From JAKQIM01 sp964633225 (GTDB lineage: Bacteria; Chloroflexota; Anaerolineae; Anaerolineales; UBA4823), in contig CAZWFQ010000002.1 of assembly GCA_964633225.1 (NCBI GenBank), positions 69,889 to 133,888 of the forward strand: 64,000 nucleotides of DNA, written 5' to 3'. Below are positions 45,194-54,541 of the stretch, piece after piece; the stretch's first letter is position 1; every line of letters starts with the position of its first letter. Position numbers and translations under genes: made by a program. The notes below the pieces were generated by a model. That model worked only from the letters and a program-made list of their open reading frames with translations. It had not been told where the DNA came from and ran no database searches.

Positions 45194-46171
45194 TTAGCGG
45201 ACCGGAGCAAATAACAACTGCAGGGCCTGCATCGTTTCCTGGATGCCAACCGGGAAGGAGTCAAATTGAGATGTTTCCTCAAAGGTGACCAATACCTGGC
45301 GGCCTTCAGAATTTTCTTCCATGTTGGTGAGAACGGTCTTGACGGCGTCTTGTAAGACCAGGCTCATCGTGGAGCTGGCCAGCACAATATGCCGAGGCAC
45401 ATACTCCGTCTCACCAAGGATAACCAATTGATCTCTTTCTGCCTGGGTTAATTCATCATAGTCCAGGTTCGAGAGTACCCCGGCATCGATCCCGCCAGCC
45501 AATAATTGGGCAACGATATTTTCAATATCGTTCAAAAAGACATACCCGATCTCACTATCTCCAACACCAGAGCCGGTTGTGGCTTTTTCGTTCAGTGTGT
45601 ACCCCAGCGAAACCAGATGCCCCACGGGCAATAAATAGCCCGAGGTAGAAAATGGGTCTTCAAAGCCAACTATATGGCCGTTCAAGTCGTCCATTGTGGT
45701 CAACTCGCTCGTGCTACGGGTAATGATCAGGGATTTGTACTCACCCACGCCGCCTTTCCAGCGCCGCAGAAGGGGAATAGCCGCAGCCTCTTCGTAAACA
45801 TACAGTGCAATATAAGGGCTTTCAAAGAAAAGATCCATTTCCCCAGAGCGCATAGCACTAACTACACTCTCAGAGTCTGCTGCCACAATCACCCTGCCCC
45901 GCACAATCCCTTGATCTGCCAGGTGCTGGGCCAGGTAATCTGCCATGGGCTGGAACTCGGCAATGGTGCCTGCCGGGTCATCCGAGATCACGCCGATTGA
46001 CACGATCTGCTCTGGGCCCAGGTCAAGCGGAATTACATTTGAGACACTGGTGGGCTGTAGCGTTACCGATGCAGGCTGGCAGCCGGCCAAAGTGCCCGCC
46101 AACACCACACAGATCAATACACAGCGCAAAAACACAGACCAGAAACCCTTCAAATTATATGCATTATTCAT
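45194..46171 (-). CDS. Orphan PhnD-type periplasmic binding lipoprotein
   Basis: A 325-residue exported lipoprotein with lipobox LAGC (Cys31). The mature part matches the phosphate/phosphite/phosphonate-binding (PhnD, PF12974-like) fold: ISDDPAGTIAEFQPMADYLA, a helix with SAMRSGEMDLFFESPY, and GFEDPFSTSGYLLPVGHL. Members bind small oxyanions for ABC import or, in some sensors such as TtrS, as signal receptors. No permease or ATPase gene is nearby; it lies between two GAF receptors and overlaps the 7TM-dCache receptor stop as ATGAATAA with GGAG eight bases upstream. The context points to a ligand-presenting role for a receptor, but import with distant partners is possible. Confidence 0.88.
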   Translation of the reverse strand: MNNAYNLKGFWSVFLRCVLICVVLAGTLAGCQPASVTLQPTSVSNVIPLDLGPEQIVSIGVISDDPAGTIAEFQPMADYLAQHLADQGIVRGRVIVAADSESVVSAMRSGEMDLFFESPYIALYVYEEAAAIPLLRRWKGGVGEYKSLIITRSTSELTTMDDLNGHIVGFEDPFSTSGYLLPVGHLVSLGYTLNEKATTGSGVGDSEIGYVFLNDIENIVAQLLAGGIDAGVLSNLDYDELTQAERDQLVILGETEYVPRHIVLASSTMSLVLQDAVKTVLTNMEENSEGRQVLVTFEETSQFDSFPVGIQETMQALQLLFAPVR

Positions 46172-49082
46172 CTTCGTTTCTCCGTCCAGAGGATGCCGTT
46201 CCTTTCAAATTATCCTCTGTACCAATATGGATATCAATATTCCCTGCATTCAACATGTTGCCGATCTCGCGCAGTGCCGTCTGCAACACGCTCTCCACAT
46301 CCATAGTCTCGCTCATACGCTCGGCTGATGCGCCGAGCAAACGCTCGCGCTCAGCACGCATACGCGTGTCTTGGTAGACCCGGGCGCTTTCCAACGCCAC
46401 ACCTAGCTGCTCTACCAGGCTTTCGATCGTTTGGATGTTCTCAGGCGTCCATGCACCGCCCGATCTTTGTTGAGAATCGCTCGCCAGGCGGCTCTTGATC
46501 ACGCCAATGACCTGGTTGCGCAGTTTGACTGGCACATACAACACGGTAGGGTCTTGTTCATCAAGCGTGGTCTGCCCGCTCTGCAAAACCTGGCGTGCAC
46601 CAGGATCATTGACATCACGCAAGGGCGTCATCCCCGAAGCCGTGCGGGCAAAGCCAACCGTGGCAAGGGATTCAATGTATTCTTTCCAGGCCTGCTGGCT
46701 TTGGGCACCATAGGCGCGGCGCTCAGCTTCCAAAGCTTGTTCCACTTGCTGCACCAGGCGGGCGCTGTAAATCGCAGTCGAAACCTGATCTGCCAGCACC
46801 TGGAGCGTCCGAAGATCATCTTCACCAAAGGCATTGGCCTGCGTGCTCTGAACGTCCAACGCGCCCAACAACTCCTCCGCCACGATGAGGGGCAGGGTTA
46901 GCTCAGATTGCGTCTCGGGCAGGTCAGGGTTATTGAAGAAGACAGCATCCTGGCCCACGTTCAAAGCAATACGCGGCTTGCGCTGGCTGGTGACATTGCC
47001 CACCATACCCTGTTGACCTACTTTGAGACGATGGCCCCGGGCAAGCATCTTTTGGCCGCCAGCACTATTGGCTGCACGCAGCACAGCGTATTCACCACGC
47101 TCATCCAACAAGAAGATGCCCACGTGATAAAAGCTAAAACGCTCACTGACCAGGTTGACAACAATACGCAGCAGCTCATCCAAACCACGAATAGTAGCCG
47201 CGGCGCGCCCCACATCAGCAGCGGCCTGCAACTGGGCAGAACGAAATTCTAACTCAAGGGTACGCTCGGCAACACGCTGCTCCAAACTGCCAACCAGATC
47301 GCGCACCTGGCTCGTCATGGCATTAAACGAGCGGGCCAAAACGCCGATCTCATCTTCACTTTCAACCGGGGCTTCCAATTCCAGTCGCCCAGCAGTGATG
47401 GCCTGCACAGTCTGGGTCAAGCCTTCGATAGGCCGGATCGTCTGGCGCAGGGTAGCCCACAATGCCATCGCCAGGATCACGCTGCTGGCCAGGGTGAGCG
47501 CCGCCGCCGTCCACAGCAAACTGTTTGTAATCAAAGTATATTCTGTCTCATATTGCTGGACCACAACCGCCCAGCCGTTATCCAGGCGCACGGCATAAGC
47601 ACGCCAATCCACTTCATCTGCATCTTGGTAGTCCAGCCTCACCGTAACCTCGCCAGTAATACTGGCATCGCGCAAAGCAGCAATTGGTTTGTCTGAGCTG
47701 TAATTAACCAACTCGGTGGCGTTCTCCGCCAGATTGGGATGCGCCAATAATTGGTCAATATTGTCCACCAGGTAAGCGTAGCTGTTCGCTCCGAGATTCA
47801 TCTGTTTGACGATTTGATCAACATCGGTCAGATCAGCCGCGAACATCGCCACACCCAAGATCTCGCGCTCAGCATTGCGAATGGGAACAGCGATCACCAG
47901 GGCTGGCCGGCCTGTTGTACGACCAATCAGGGTTTGGTAAGCTACTGCCCCGGTGAGCGCGCCTTTGAACCAAGAGCGATCGCTGTAATCTGTCAGTGCG
48001 CTATCATCGTTGCGGGCAATATTCATGCCATTGATATCGGTGGTAGAGACCAGGTAGGTATATGGATAGTTATCCTGAAAAGCTTGCAGGATTGGGCGCT
48101 GCTGGGCAGGATCAAGGCTGATGATGCCCGGTTGGGCAGCCAGGTTCCTCAACGCAACCACATTCGCATGTAACCAATCGGCAATACTTTGGCTCAAATC
48201 ATCGCCGGCCAACTGAAGTTTTGACAAGGCCGCTTCTTCATAAGTATCTTGAGCCTGTGCCGTTAATATCAGCGAAAGCAAGATCAGCATTGGGATTGTC
48301 ACTGCCAGGGCCAGATTGGTCAAGCGGATCTGCATACGCGTCTGCTGTACGCTGCGCTTGGAGATCAACTCCTGGAAGATGGCATAGGCATAAACCAGGG
48401 CATAAATGGGGCTGCCCAACAACGAGATTGCACTTGCAAACGGAACATATGTGCCAAATATGTTCATCGCCGTAACAACCAGGTGGGTTACCAACAAAAT
48501 CCGGGCCAACCGGCGGCTGTATGTAGGTAAGCTGCGATCAAAAAAAGCCAGGTAGATCAGCGGCAAGACCACCAAGGTGCCGATCACGCGCAGGTAAAGC
48601 ATCACAACCACGCGTCCCAGTGCCCCAGTGACGTAATTGGTAAACTCAATATAGCCGCCCGAATATGCAATCGTCTCCAGGTCAGCCAGGTACAGCTCGG
48701 TGTTGAAAACCACATCGATCACGGTCAATGCGATGGGCAGCACGATCAGGCCAATCAGCAAGATCTCCAGCCAACGCATGCGGCCTTCCAGCCAGGCTGG
48801 TTTCACAAGAGCAAGGATAGCCAGCACAAGCCAAATGCTAATCGCTGGGCCAAGCGCTGCCCCAATGATCAAGGGGGTTGTTGCCTGGCCGATTGTGCTG
48901 ACGTGCAGCGCAAACCCAAACATCAACAAATTTACCGCCATCGCCAGCAGCATCAAGCCCACCACGCGGCTGGCCCGAAGCCTGGAGTTCGACGCCAACA
49001 CATACAGGCCCAGGGTCAGGATGACCACACCCAAAAAGTATGCCAACACCCACCCGAAGGAGGATAAGGATTGCTCAATCAT
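46164..49082 (-). CDS. Kinase-less receptor: 7TM head, dCache, HAMP, GAF, reduced GAF, half-GAF tail
   Basis: A 972-residue receptor. Residues 8-240 form a seven-helix head like the 7TM N-terminal region of some histidine kinases. A helix at 255-275 leads to a dCache domain (280-520) with a partial amino-acid-binding motif (Tyr366, Arg369, Trp371, Phe372, Tyr382, Asp417). Then TM, HAMP, GAF1 (DAVFFNNPDLPETQSE), linker YGAQSQQAW, reduced GAF and half-GAF tail (TMDVESVLQTALREIGNML), ending with a short polar stretch. I chose ATG 49082: it overlaps the upstream stop as ATGATTGA with AGGAGG six bases before. The PhnD-like lipoprotein is encoded immediately downstream, also overlapping. No kinase domain. 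Confidence 0.9.
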   Translation of the reverse strand: MIEQSLSSFGWVLAYFLGVVILTLGLYVLASNSRLRASRVVGLMLLAMAVNLLMFGFALHVSTIGQATTPLIIGAALGPAISIWLVLAILALVKPAWLEGRMRWLEILLIGLIVLPIALTVIDVVFNTELYLADLETIAYSGGYIEFTNYVTGALGRVVVMLYLRVIGTLVVLPLIYLAFFDRSLPTYSRRLARILLVTHLVVTAMNIFGTYVPFASAISLLGSPIYALVYAYAIFQELISKRSVQQTRMQIRLTNLALAVTIPMLILLSLILTAQAQDTYEEAALSKLQLAGDDLSQSIADWLHANVVALRNLAAQPGIISLDPAQQRPILQAFQDNYPYTYLVSTTDINGMNIARNDDSALTDYSDRSWFKGALTGAVAYQTLIGRTTGRPALVIAVPIRNAEREILGVAMFAADLTDVDQIVKQMNLGANSYAYLVDNIDQLLAHPNLAENATELVNYSSDKPIAALRDASITGEVTVRLDYQDADEVDWRAYAVRLDNGWAVVVQQYETEYTLITNSLLWTAAALTLASSVILAMALWATLRQTIRPIEGLTQTVQAITAGRLELEAPVESEDEIGVLARSFNAMTSQVRDLVGSLEQRVAERTLELEFRSAQLQAAADVGRAAATIRGLDELLRIVVNLVSERFSFYHVGIFLLDERGEYAVLRAANSAGGQKMLARGHRLKVGQQGMVGNVTSQRKPRIALNVGQDAVFFNNPDLPETQSELTLPLIVAEELLGALDVQSTQANAFGEDDLRTLQVLADQVSTAIYSARLVQQVEQALEAERRAYGAQSQQAWKEYIESLATVGFARTASGMTPLRDVNDPGARQVLQSGQTTLDEQDPTVLYVPVKLRNQVIGVIKSRLASDSQQRSGGAWTPENIQTIESLVEQLGVALESARVYQDTRMRAERERLLGASAERMSETMDVESVLQTALREIGNMLNAGNIDIHIGTEDNLKGTASSGRRNEDE

Positions 49083-51543
49083 CAGCCGCCTCCTGCGCAT
49101 CGGTAGGGATGCCAGAATCTAAGGGGGTCTCACTGTCTGGACGCCTATGATTAGAAGTGGAACGCTTGCGTGGCGTCTTTGGGGCCTGCTCTGGCAGCGC
49201 ATCTGGAGCACTATCCAAAGCAAGAGTTTCACCCGGCACATCCAAGGGCAGGCTGCCGGCTTCTGGCGCCTGGCTGCCCACATCGGGCGGCGCAAGGTAG
49301 ACAAATGTTTCTTCCAACCCCAGATTGGTATAAAAATCGTTCATAGCGGTCTGTAAAACCGATTGAACATCTAAACGTTCGCGCATGTGACTGGTCATTT
49401 CGCCGACCATGCGCTCACGGCCGGCGCGGCTTTCAGCCACTTCAAAGTTGCGTGCCACCTCAATGGCCGTGGCAATTTGCAGGCTGATCTGCTCCATCAA
49501 ACGCAGGTCATCGTCGTTGAAACGCCGCTGCGCATCGGCTACATCCATGCCGATCGTGCCGATGACGTGGTCGCGCGCCACCAGTGGCACCACCACCAGG
49601 GTGTTGGTGCCACGCTGCTGATGAATTTCATGCGTGGGGGCTGTGATCGGATCGTGCTGGGCATCGTAAACCACCCTGGCGTGTCGAGACCTGAGCACGC
49701 TCTGGGTCAGTTCATTACCTTCTACAGGAATCTTCGTTCCAATGATCGCCTCACCCAATAACTCCCTGCCATCTGGGGATTGGGCTGAAGCATTGGCCAC
49801 CAGGGTCAGCGTCTTACCGCCCGGATCCAACAAAGCAATCCCACAATGCAGCAGATCAAAACCCATCCGCACCTTTTGGCTGACATCGTCAAGCAAATCA
49901 CCCATGCGCACGTGCGAAACCGCCGCCGCAGTGATTTCTTGCAAGAGGCGGAGTTGATCGGTGCGCAATTGGCTCTCCTCAATCAGGCGAGCATTATCGA
50001 GCGCCAATGCCACCTGGCTGGCCACGGATTCAATCAACGCCACCTCATCCTCTGACCAGGCATGCTCTGGATTGTCACTTTCAATCCCCAACACACCAAT
50101 CAAGCTGTCGTACATCATCAAAGGAGCCACCAAAGCGGTGGATGGNNNNNNNNNNNNNNNNNNNNNNNNNNNNNNNNNNNNNNNNNNNNNNNNNNNNNNN
50201 NNNNNNNNNNNNNNNNNNNNNNNNNNNNNNNNNNNNNNNNNNNNNCCGATGGCTAACTGATCAGCCATGATCTGCATCACGGTGGTATCATCTTGTCCAA
50301 AGGCATTCAACTTCTCACTTTGTACATCCAACGCGCCAATCGTTTTTCCACCGCTCCGAAGCGGCACCACCATTTCAGAGCGCGTATTGGGCAGCAACGG
50401 GTCTTTCACATATACATAATCGGCATCCACATCGTTCACAATGCGCACCATGCCGCTGCCAGTCACATACCCCACCAGGCCCACTTCGCCTACGCGCATC
50501 TTATAGCCGCGCTCCATCAAAACCCGGCTGGACTCACCCGTACCCGCCCGCATGACAGCATTTTCTCCCAAATCATCCGTCAAGAACACGCTGACGCTGT
50601 ACAGGCCAAAACGGTCGCGGATCAGGTTGACCGATTGGTTCAAGAGGGTATCCAGGTCTTGAGCAGCCGCGGCATCGCGCGCCACTTCAGCAGCCACTTG
50701 CACCTGTAGGGCGCGCTGTTGGAGGTCTTGCGTACGTTCTTCTACGCGCTGTTCCAGGTCGCGATACGAGCTTGCCAATTGAGCCGCCATTTGGTTAAAG
50801 GTCTGTGCCAGCACGCCCAGTTCATCTTGCCCTGTGACAGGGATGAGAGTTTCAAGTTGGCCAGTTCTGAATGCGTCTGCCCCCATGCGCAGCTCATTTA
50901 CTGGGCCGGTGATACTGCGCTGCATGAAATAAGAGCCCGCCAAAACCAAGAGCAGCAAGATCGTAAAACCAGCCATCAACAGATACAGGTTGCGGGTGCT
51001 GTTCTCCAGCGCTGTATTACTCCTGGCTGTAATGACACTTTCGCTTTGATTCACGACCAGGTCAATTTGTTGACCCAGGCTCGAGGCCGAACTGTAGGCA
51101 TTATATAGTTGAACGGTCAAATCACTCTGGCGGTTTTCAAGGCGCGCCCGCTGCACCTCGCTGATCGTTTCACCATATTTTTCAAGTCCGAGCAGAACCC
51201 CCTCAATCTCGATCGCCTGGTCAGAAGACTTGAACAACTCACCGGCTTCTTCCAACATCAAGCTTGCTTCGCTGACATCAGCCAGGGCATCGCTGACCCC
51301 AGGAACGGCGTCAGACATGTAGCGCATCAAGTTAACGCGCGATGAGATGATCAACACCTGGCTGCGCAACAGCAAGCGTTCAGCTCGCGCGTTGACATTG
51401 GTGGCCAATTCAAGCTGATCACCCAGGGATAGCAGGTTTGCCGCCGTAACTCCCAGGGTAATCGCCAGTAAAATAAGCAAGGTAGCCACCGCCCCCAAAA
51501 CGCGTGCACGAACACTCAGGCGACGGAGAATGCGTTCAATCAT
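49075..51543 (-). CDS. Kinase-less receptor: helical sensor, HAMP, multiple GAFs, half-GAF tail (contains scaffold gap)
   Basis: About 820 residues as assembled, with 100 Ns at 50146-50245. TM1 about 15-35, a periplasmic all-helical region (about 40-180, four-helix-bundle MCP-like, no Cache features), TM2 about 188-207, HAMP (GPVNELRMGADAFRTGQ), GAF1 (DPLLPNTRSEMVVPL). The gap removes the end of GAF1 and the usual YGE linker. A reduced GAF (EDEVALIESVASQVALAL), an additional full GAF and the half-GAF tail (RLDVQSVLQTAMNDFYTNL) follow, with a basic 60-residue end. Here a full GAF is inserted before the tail, yet the tail is kept. GGGAG lies nine bases before the ATG. No kinase domain. Confidence 0.87.
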   Translation of the reverse strand: MIERILRRLSVRARVLGAVATLLILLAITLGVTAANLLSLGDQLELATNVNARAERLLLRSQVLIISSRVNLMRYMSDAVPGVSDALADVSEASLMLEEAGELFKSSDQAIEIEGVLLGLEKYGETISEVQRARLENRQSDLTVQLYNAYSSASSLGQQIDLVVNQSESVITARSNTALENSTRNLYLLMAGFTILLLLVLAGSYFMQRSITGPVNELRMGADAFRTGQLETLIPVTGQDELGVLAQTFNQMAAQLASSYRDLEQRVEERTQDLQQRALQVQVAAEVARDAAAAQDLDTLLNQSVNLIRDRFGLYSVSVFLTDDLGENAVMRAGTGESSRVLMERGYKMRVGEVGLVGYVTGSGMVRIVNDVDADYVYVKDPLLPNTRSEMVVPLRSGGKTIGALDVQSEKLNAFGQDDTTVMQIMADQLAIXXXXXXXXXXXXXXXXXXXXXXXXXXXXXXXXXXPSTALVAPLMMYDSLIGVLGIESDNPEHAWSEDEVALIESVASQVALALDNARLIEESQLRTDQLRLLQEITAAAVSHVRMGDLLDDVSQKVRMGFDLLHCGIALLDPGGKTLTLVANASAQSPDGRELLGEAIIGTKIPVEGNELTQSVLRSRHARVVYDAQHDPITAPTHEIHQQRGTNTLVVVPLVARDHVIGTIGMDVADAQRRFNDDDLRLMEQISLQIATAIEVARNFEVAESRAGRERMVGEMTSHMRERLDVQSVLQTAMNDFYTNLGLEETFVYLAPPDVGSQAPEAGSLPLDVPGETLALDSAPDALPEQAPKTPRKRSTSNHRRPDSETPLDSGIPTDAQEAADD
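50146..50245. other. Scaffold gap (100 N)
   Basis: Exactly 100 N of unknown true length. It falls between GAF1 and the reduced GAF of a receptor gene, where near-identical paralogous sequence would hinder assembly. Confidence 0.99.
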
Positions 51544-51557
51544 GTGCTGGTACTCCC

Positions 51558-52574
51558 TTACTGACCAGAATCTTGAACTTGTTCCCAGAATTGATTCGTA
51601 AATACTTGATTGATATCGACAGCCTGGTTCAGAACACCGTACTGTACCAGGGTATCCACCATCAACTGTACATTAGCAGCGTTAGAGTAACCCATTTCAA
51701 TACCTGAAACAGACACCAGCCTGGCAATCTCTTTCATCATAGCCACCTGATGGCCGCGGGTTTGTGTGCCGCTCTGATCGTACTTCAGCACGATTTCAGC
51801 CGCTTCTTCGGGATTCTCCACGGCATATTGCCAGCCGCGCAAGGTAGCGCGCAACATGCGTACGCAAAGGCTGGGATTTTGCTCTGCAATGGTGCGCGAG
51901 GTGAACAGGGTATCGCCGGGGAAATTCAAGCCATAGTTGGCATAATCGATGATAGTCAGATCATTGGCGTTGACCCCACTCTCAAGAATGGATTGGTATT
52001 CGTTGTAGACCATCGCCGAGGCCACATCCAATTCGCCATTCAAGAACGGGTCCATACTGTAACCCTGCGACACCAGTTCAAAATCATTCAGGCTGATACC
52101 AGCCTGGGCGATCATGGCATCAAACTGAGCTTCCCAACTGCCCAGCCATACCCCCACCCGTTTGCCAGCAAAATCAGCCGGGCCCGTGATCCCCGATGCC
52201 TTGTGCACCACCAGCATCAAACCATTGTTCTGCTGGATCTGCGCAATACTGATGACCGGTTTTCCCACCTCAACTGCCAGTGCCAGGTCAGCCAACAGGC
52301 CCGTTCCAAAATCGCGGGTGCCAGCCATCACCAGGTCTACAGGCACCAGGTCTGGCCCGCCGGGAATGATGGCCAATTCAATGCTTTCCTCCAGGTACCA
52401 GCCCTTATCCAAGGCCACGTAATAACCAGCAAACTGCGCCTGGGTAACCCATTGCAGCTGAAGCGTAATTTTATCAGGCACAGCTTGCGTGGCCTTCCCC
52501 CCCTGGCAGCCAGCCAACAAACCCGCCATCAAGCTCATCAAAACCAAAACCGAAAAAACTTTACTTGTACGCAT
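51558..52574 (-). CDS. Orphan NMT1/THI5-type (SsuA-like) periplasmic binding lipoprotein
   Basis: A 338-residue lipoprotein with lipobox LLAGC (Cys23). The mature part carries the NMT1/THI5 pattern LQLQWVTQAQFAGYYVALDKG, GGPDLVPVD, and GKRVGVWLGSWEAQFDAM. Relatives bind thiamine precursors, riboflavin (RibY-like), sulfonates or nitrate; the Q-W-x-x-Q-A-Q-F-A-G-Y-Y start is closest to the pyrimidine/riboflavin group as I remember it. No ABC permease or ATPase is adjacent. The gene follows a Cache receptor by 29 bp and precedes another receptor by 14 bp, so it may present its ligand to a receptor. ATG 52574 is preferred because GGAAGGAG lies just upstream; the frame continues 11 codons further. 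Confidence 0.88.
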   Translation of the reverse strand: MRTSKVFSVLVLMSLMAGLLAGCQGGKATQAVPDKITLQLQWVTQAQFAGYYVALDKGWYLEESIELAIIPGGPDLVPVDLVMAGTRDFGTGLLADLALAVEVGKPVISIAQIQQNNGLMLVVHKASGITGPADFAGKRVGVWLGSWEAQFDAMIAQAGISLNDFELVSQGYSMDPFLNGELDVASAMVYNEYQSILESGVNANDLTIIDYANYGLNFPGDTLFTSRTIAEQNPSLCVRMLRATLRGWQYAVENPEEAAEIVLKYDQSGTQTRGHQVAMMKEIARLVSVSGIEMGYSNAANVQLMVDTLVQYGVLNQAVDINQVFTNQFWEQVQDSGQ

Positions 52575-52603
52575 TTTATTCTCCTTCCCTAGAGTTATGG
52601 ATG

Positions 52604-54541
52604 TCAATCCCGATCATCCGACGACGCAGCATCTTCCTGAATCTCTTGCTGCTGCGCTTGAAGGCCAAATCGAATGAATGTGCGCGAAGCACCCAGGGCC
52701 TTACCCAGTTCACGCACAGTATTTTGAAGCACGGCATCTAAATTGACCGATCCACGGACCTGGGTGGCAATCACATTGACTGCTTGTTCGCGTGCGGCTC
52801 GCCGTTGGGCCTCTTCGAGCAAGCGAGCGCTCTCAAGCGCGGGGCCAATCTGTTCAATCGTCTCTTTTACCAGGGCAGCCTCTTCTGCTGACCAAACAGC
52901 CTGGTCGGGCTCGCGCCGCAGAACCAAAGTTCCCATATCCTGCCCGCGCACCACAATCGGCACTTTCAATTCATAACCGTCTTTCTCGCCTTTTGCTGGC
53001 TGAGATGCCAGTTTCGACTGAATATCCGCCGCATCTGCCGGCTCAATCCCCATGCGAGTATAACGGAAGGCAATCCCTTTATCACGCAAACGCTTTTGCC
53101 AGGTTTGAAGGGTCTGCTGCGCATACAACCTATCCAACTCAGACAACGCCCGTTGGCTCTCGGCCAAAAGGTGGGCATTTTCTACCGCCAGCGCCACCTG
53201 GTCAGACAGGATTTGCAACGTGCTGATATCTTCAGGTGCAAATGACGAAACTTCCTCAGACTGCACATCTAACACGCCAATGGTGCGGTCACCCAGTTTG
53301 AGTGGCAGGCCCATTTCAGAGCGCGTATCGGGCAGCTCAGGATTGGGGACAAAAATATCGTCTGCCCCTACATCAAAGACCACGCGCGGCTTCCCCGCAC
53401 TTGCCACATAGCTCACCACTCCAGGATCTCCCAGCCGCACCTTATGCTGGCCGGCAATCAATCTCCTGCCGCCCTCACTGTTTGTGGCCCGTAAGATAGC
53501 ATATTCCGACACATCATCCGTCAAGTAGATGGCTGCATGATAATACCCAAAGCGATCTGACACCAGGCGCACGCTCTCATCCAACAATGCCTGCACATCG
53601 CGAATGCCCGCTGCCTCACGCGCCACCTGGGCCGCAGCCTCAAGCTGGGTGGTACGTTCCGAAAGCTCCTTCGTGCGCGAAGCCACCTGTTCTTCTAAGC
53701 TCTCAAACAATGTGCGCATCTGCACCGTCATGGCATGCAGCGCTCGACTGAGGGTGCCCACTTCCGTGTTTTCTTTTAATGGATGGATTGCTGACCAATC
53801 GCCCTGGCTAACATGCGACGCCGCATCTGCAATGTGCTTGAGCGGCGCCGTCAGGTTGATCCCCAACAAGACTGCCGCCAACAGCGCTAACGCACCGCCT
53901 GCCAGTGCGCTCAAGAGCAAACTTGTTCTCGCTTGCTGCGCTACCCGATCCAGAGATTGGGCGGTTGCTATAGCTGGCTGAGAGAACTCGTCGATGTAGG
54001 TCGTGGCGGCTACGCGCAAGTTCGTACCTTCAATGGGTACAACAACCATGAACTTTTCGCGCAGCGTATTATCTGGCTCGAGCCAGCCGTAATATCCCTC
54101 AACCGCTGTCCCATTGAGAGAGCTTTTCACAATCTCCCAAAAGCCTGGACGAGTGGATGCCATGGTGGCCAGGTCAACCCCCACAACAGCAGGGTTATCA
54201 TGAAAATGATTGATACCCTGATTATCGTGTACCGCGGTATAACCAGTTTGACCAACCGGTTGTACCGCCAGGGCACGGAGATCAGGGTTCGATTCCAGAG
54301 CAACAGGATCGCTCAGATCAATCTCGGGATGCAGGGTCAGATACAGATAGAGTTGAGCAGCTACAGAGAGGGCTTTATCGCGAACGGCCTGACGCCCAGC
54401 TTCTTCCAAAGAAGCCTGCCCGTCACTGACCGCCTGGTTGCGCATGGCCACTAAAGACTGGTTGGCCTGAAAAGCCATGAAACCCATCGCCGCCAGGCCA
54501 ATCAACAATAGCGCCAGGATGATCCGTAAACGGATGCTCAT
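52604..54541 (-). CDS. Kinase-less receptor: Cache, HAMP, GAF, reduced GAF, half-GAF tail
   Basis: A 645-residue receptor. TM1 about 7-26, periplasmic Cache domain about 30-205 (GQTGYTAVHDNQGINHFHDN, EGYYGWLEPDNTLREKFMVV), TM2 about 208-228, HAMP (APLKHIADAASHVSQGDW), GAF1 (DIFVPNPELPDTRSEMGLPL), linker LYAQQTLQTW, reduced GAF, and half-GAF tail (SVNLDAVLQNTVRELGKAL). It overlaps the upstream receptor as ATGA with AGGAGG about seven bases upstream. The NMT1-type lipoprotein gene lies directly downstream, so the two may form a ligand-binding pair. No kinase domain. Confidence 0.9.
   Translation of the reverse strand: MSIRLRIILALLLIGLAAMGFMAFQANQSLVAMRNQAVSDGQASLEEAGRQAVRDKALSVAAQLYLYLTLHPEIDLSDPVALESNPDLRALAVQPVGQTGYTAVHDNQGINHFHDNPAVVGVDLATMASTRPGFWEIVKSSLNGTAVEGYYGWLEPDNTLREKFMVVVPIEGTNLRVAATTYIDEFSQPAIATAQSLDRVAQQARTSLLLSALAGGALALLAAVLLGINLTAPLKHIADAASHVSQGDWSAIHPLKENTEVGTLSRALHAMTVQMRTLFESLEEQVASRTKELSERTTQLEAAAQVAREAAGIRDVQALLDESVRLVSDRFGYYHAAIYLTDDVSEYAILRATNSEGGRRLIAGQHKVRLGDPGVVSYVASAGKPRVVFDVGADDIFVPNPELPDTRSEMGLPLKLGDRTIGVLDVQSEEVSSFAPEDISTLQILSDQVALAVENAHLLAESQRALSELDRLYAQQTLQTWQKRLRDKGIAFRYTRMGIEPADAADIQSKLASQPAKGEKDGYELKVPIVVRGQDMGTLVLRREPDQAVWSAEEAALVKETIEQIGPALESARLLEEAQRRAAREQAVNVIATQVRGSVNLDAVLQNTVRELGKALGASRTFIRFGLQAQQQEIQEDAASSDDRD

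Noticed and set aside
45194..52574. ABC importer operons
   Set aside because: Two binding lipoproteins are present but no permease or ATPase genes exist in the window.
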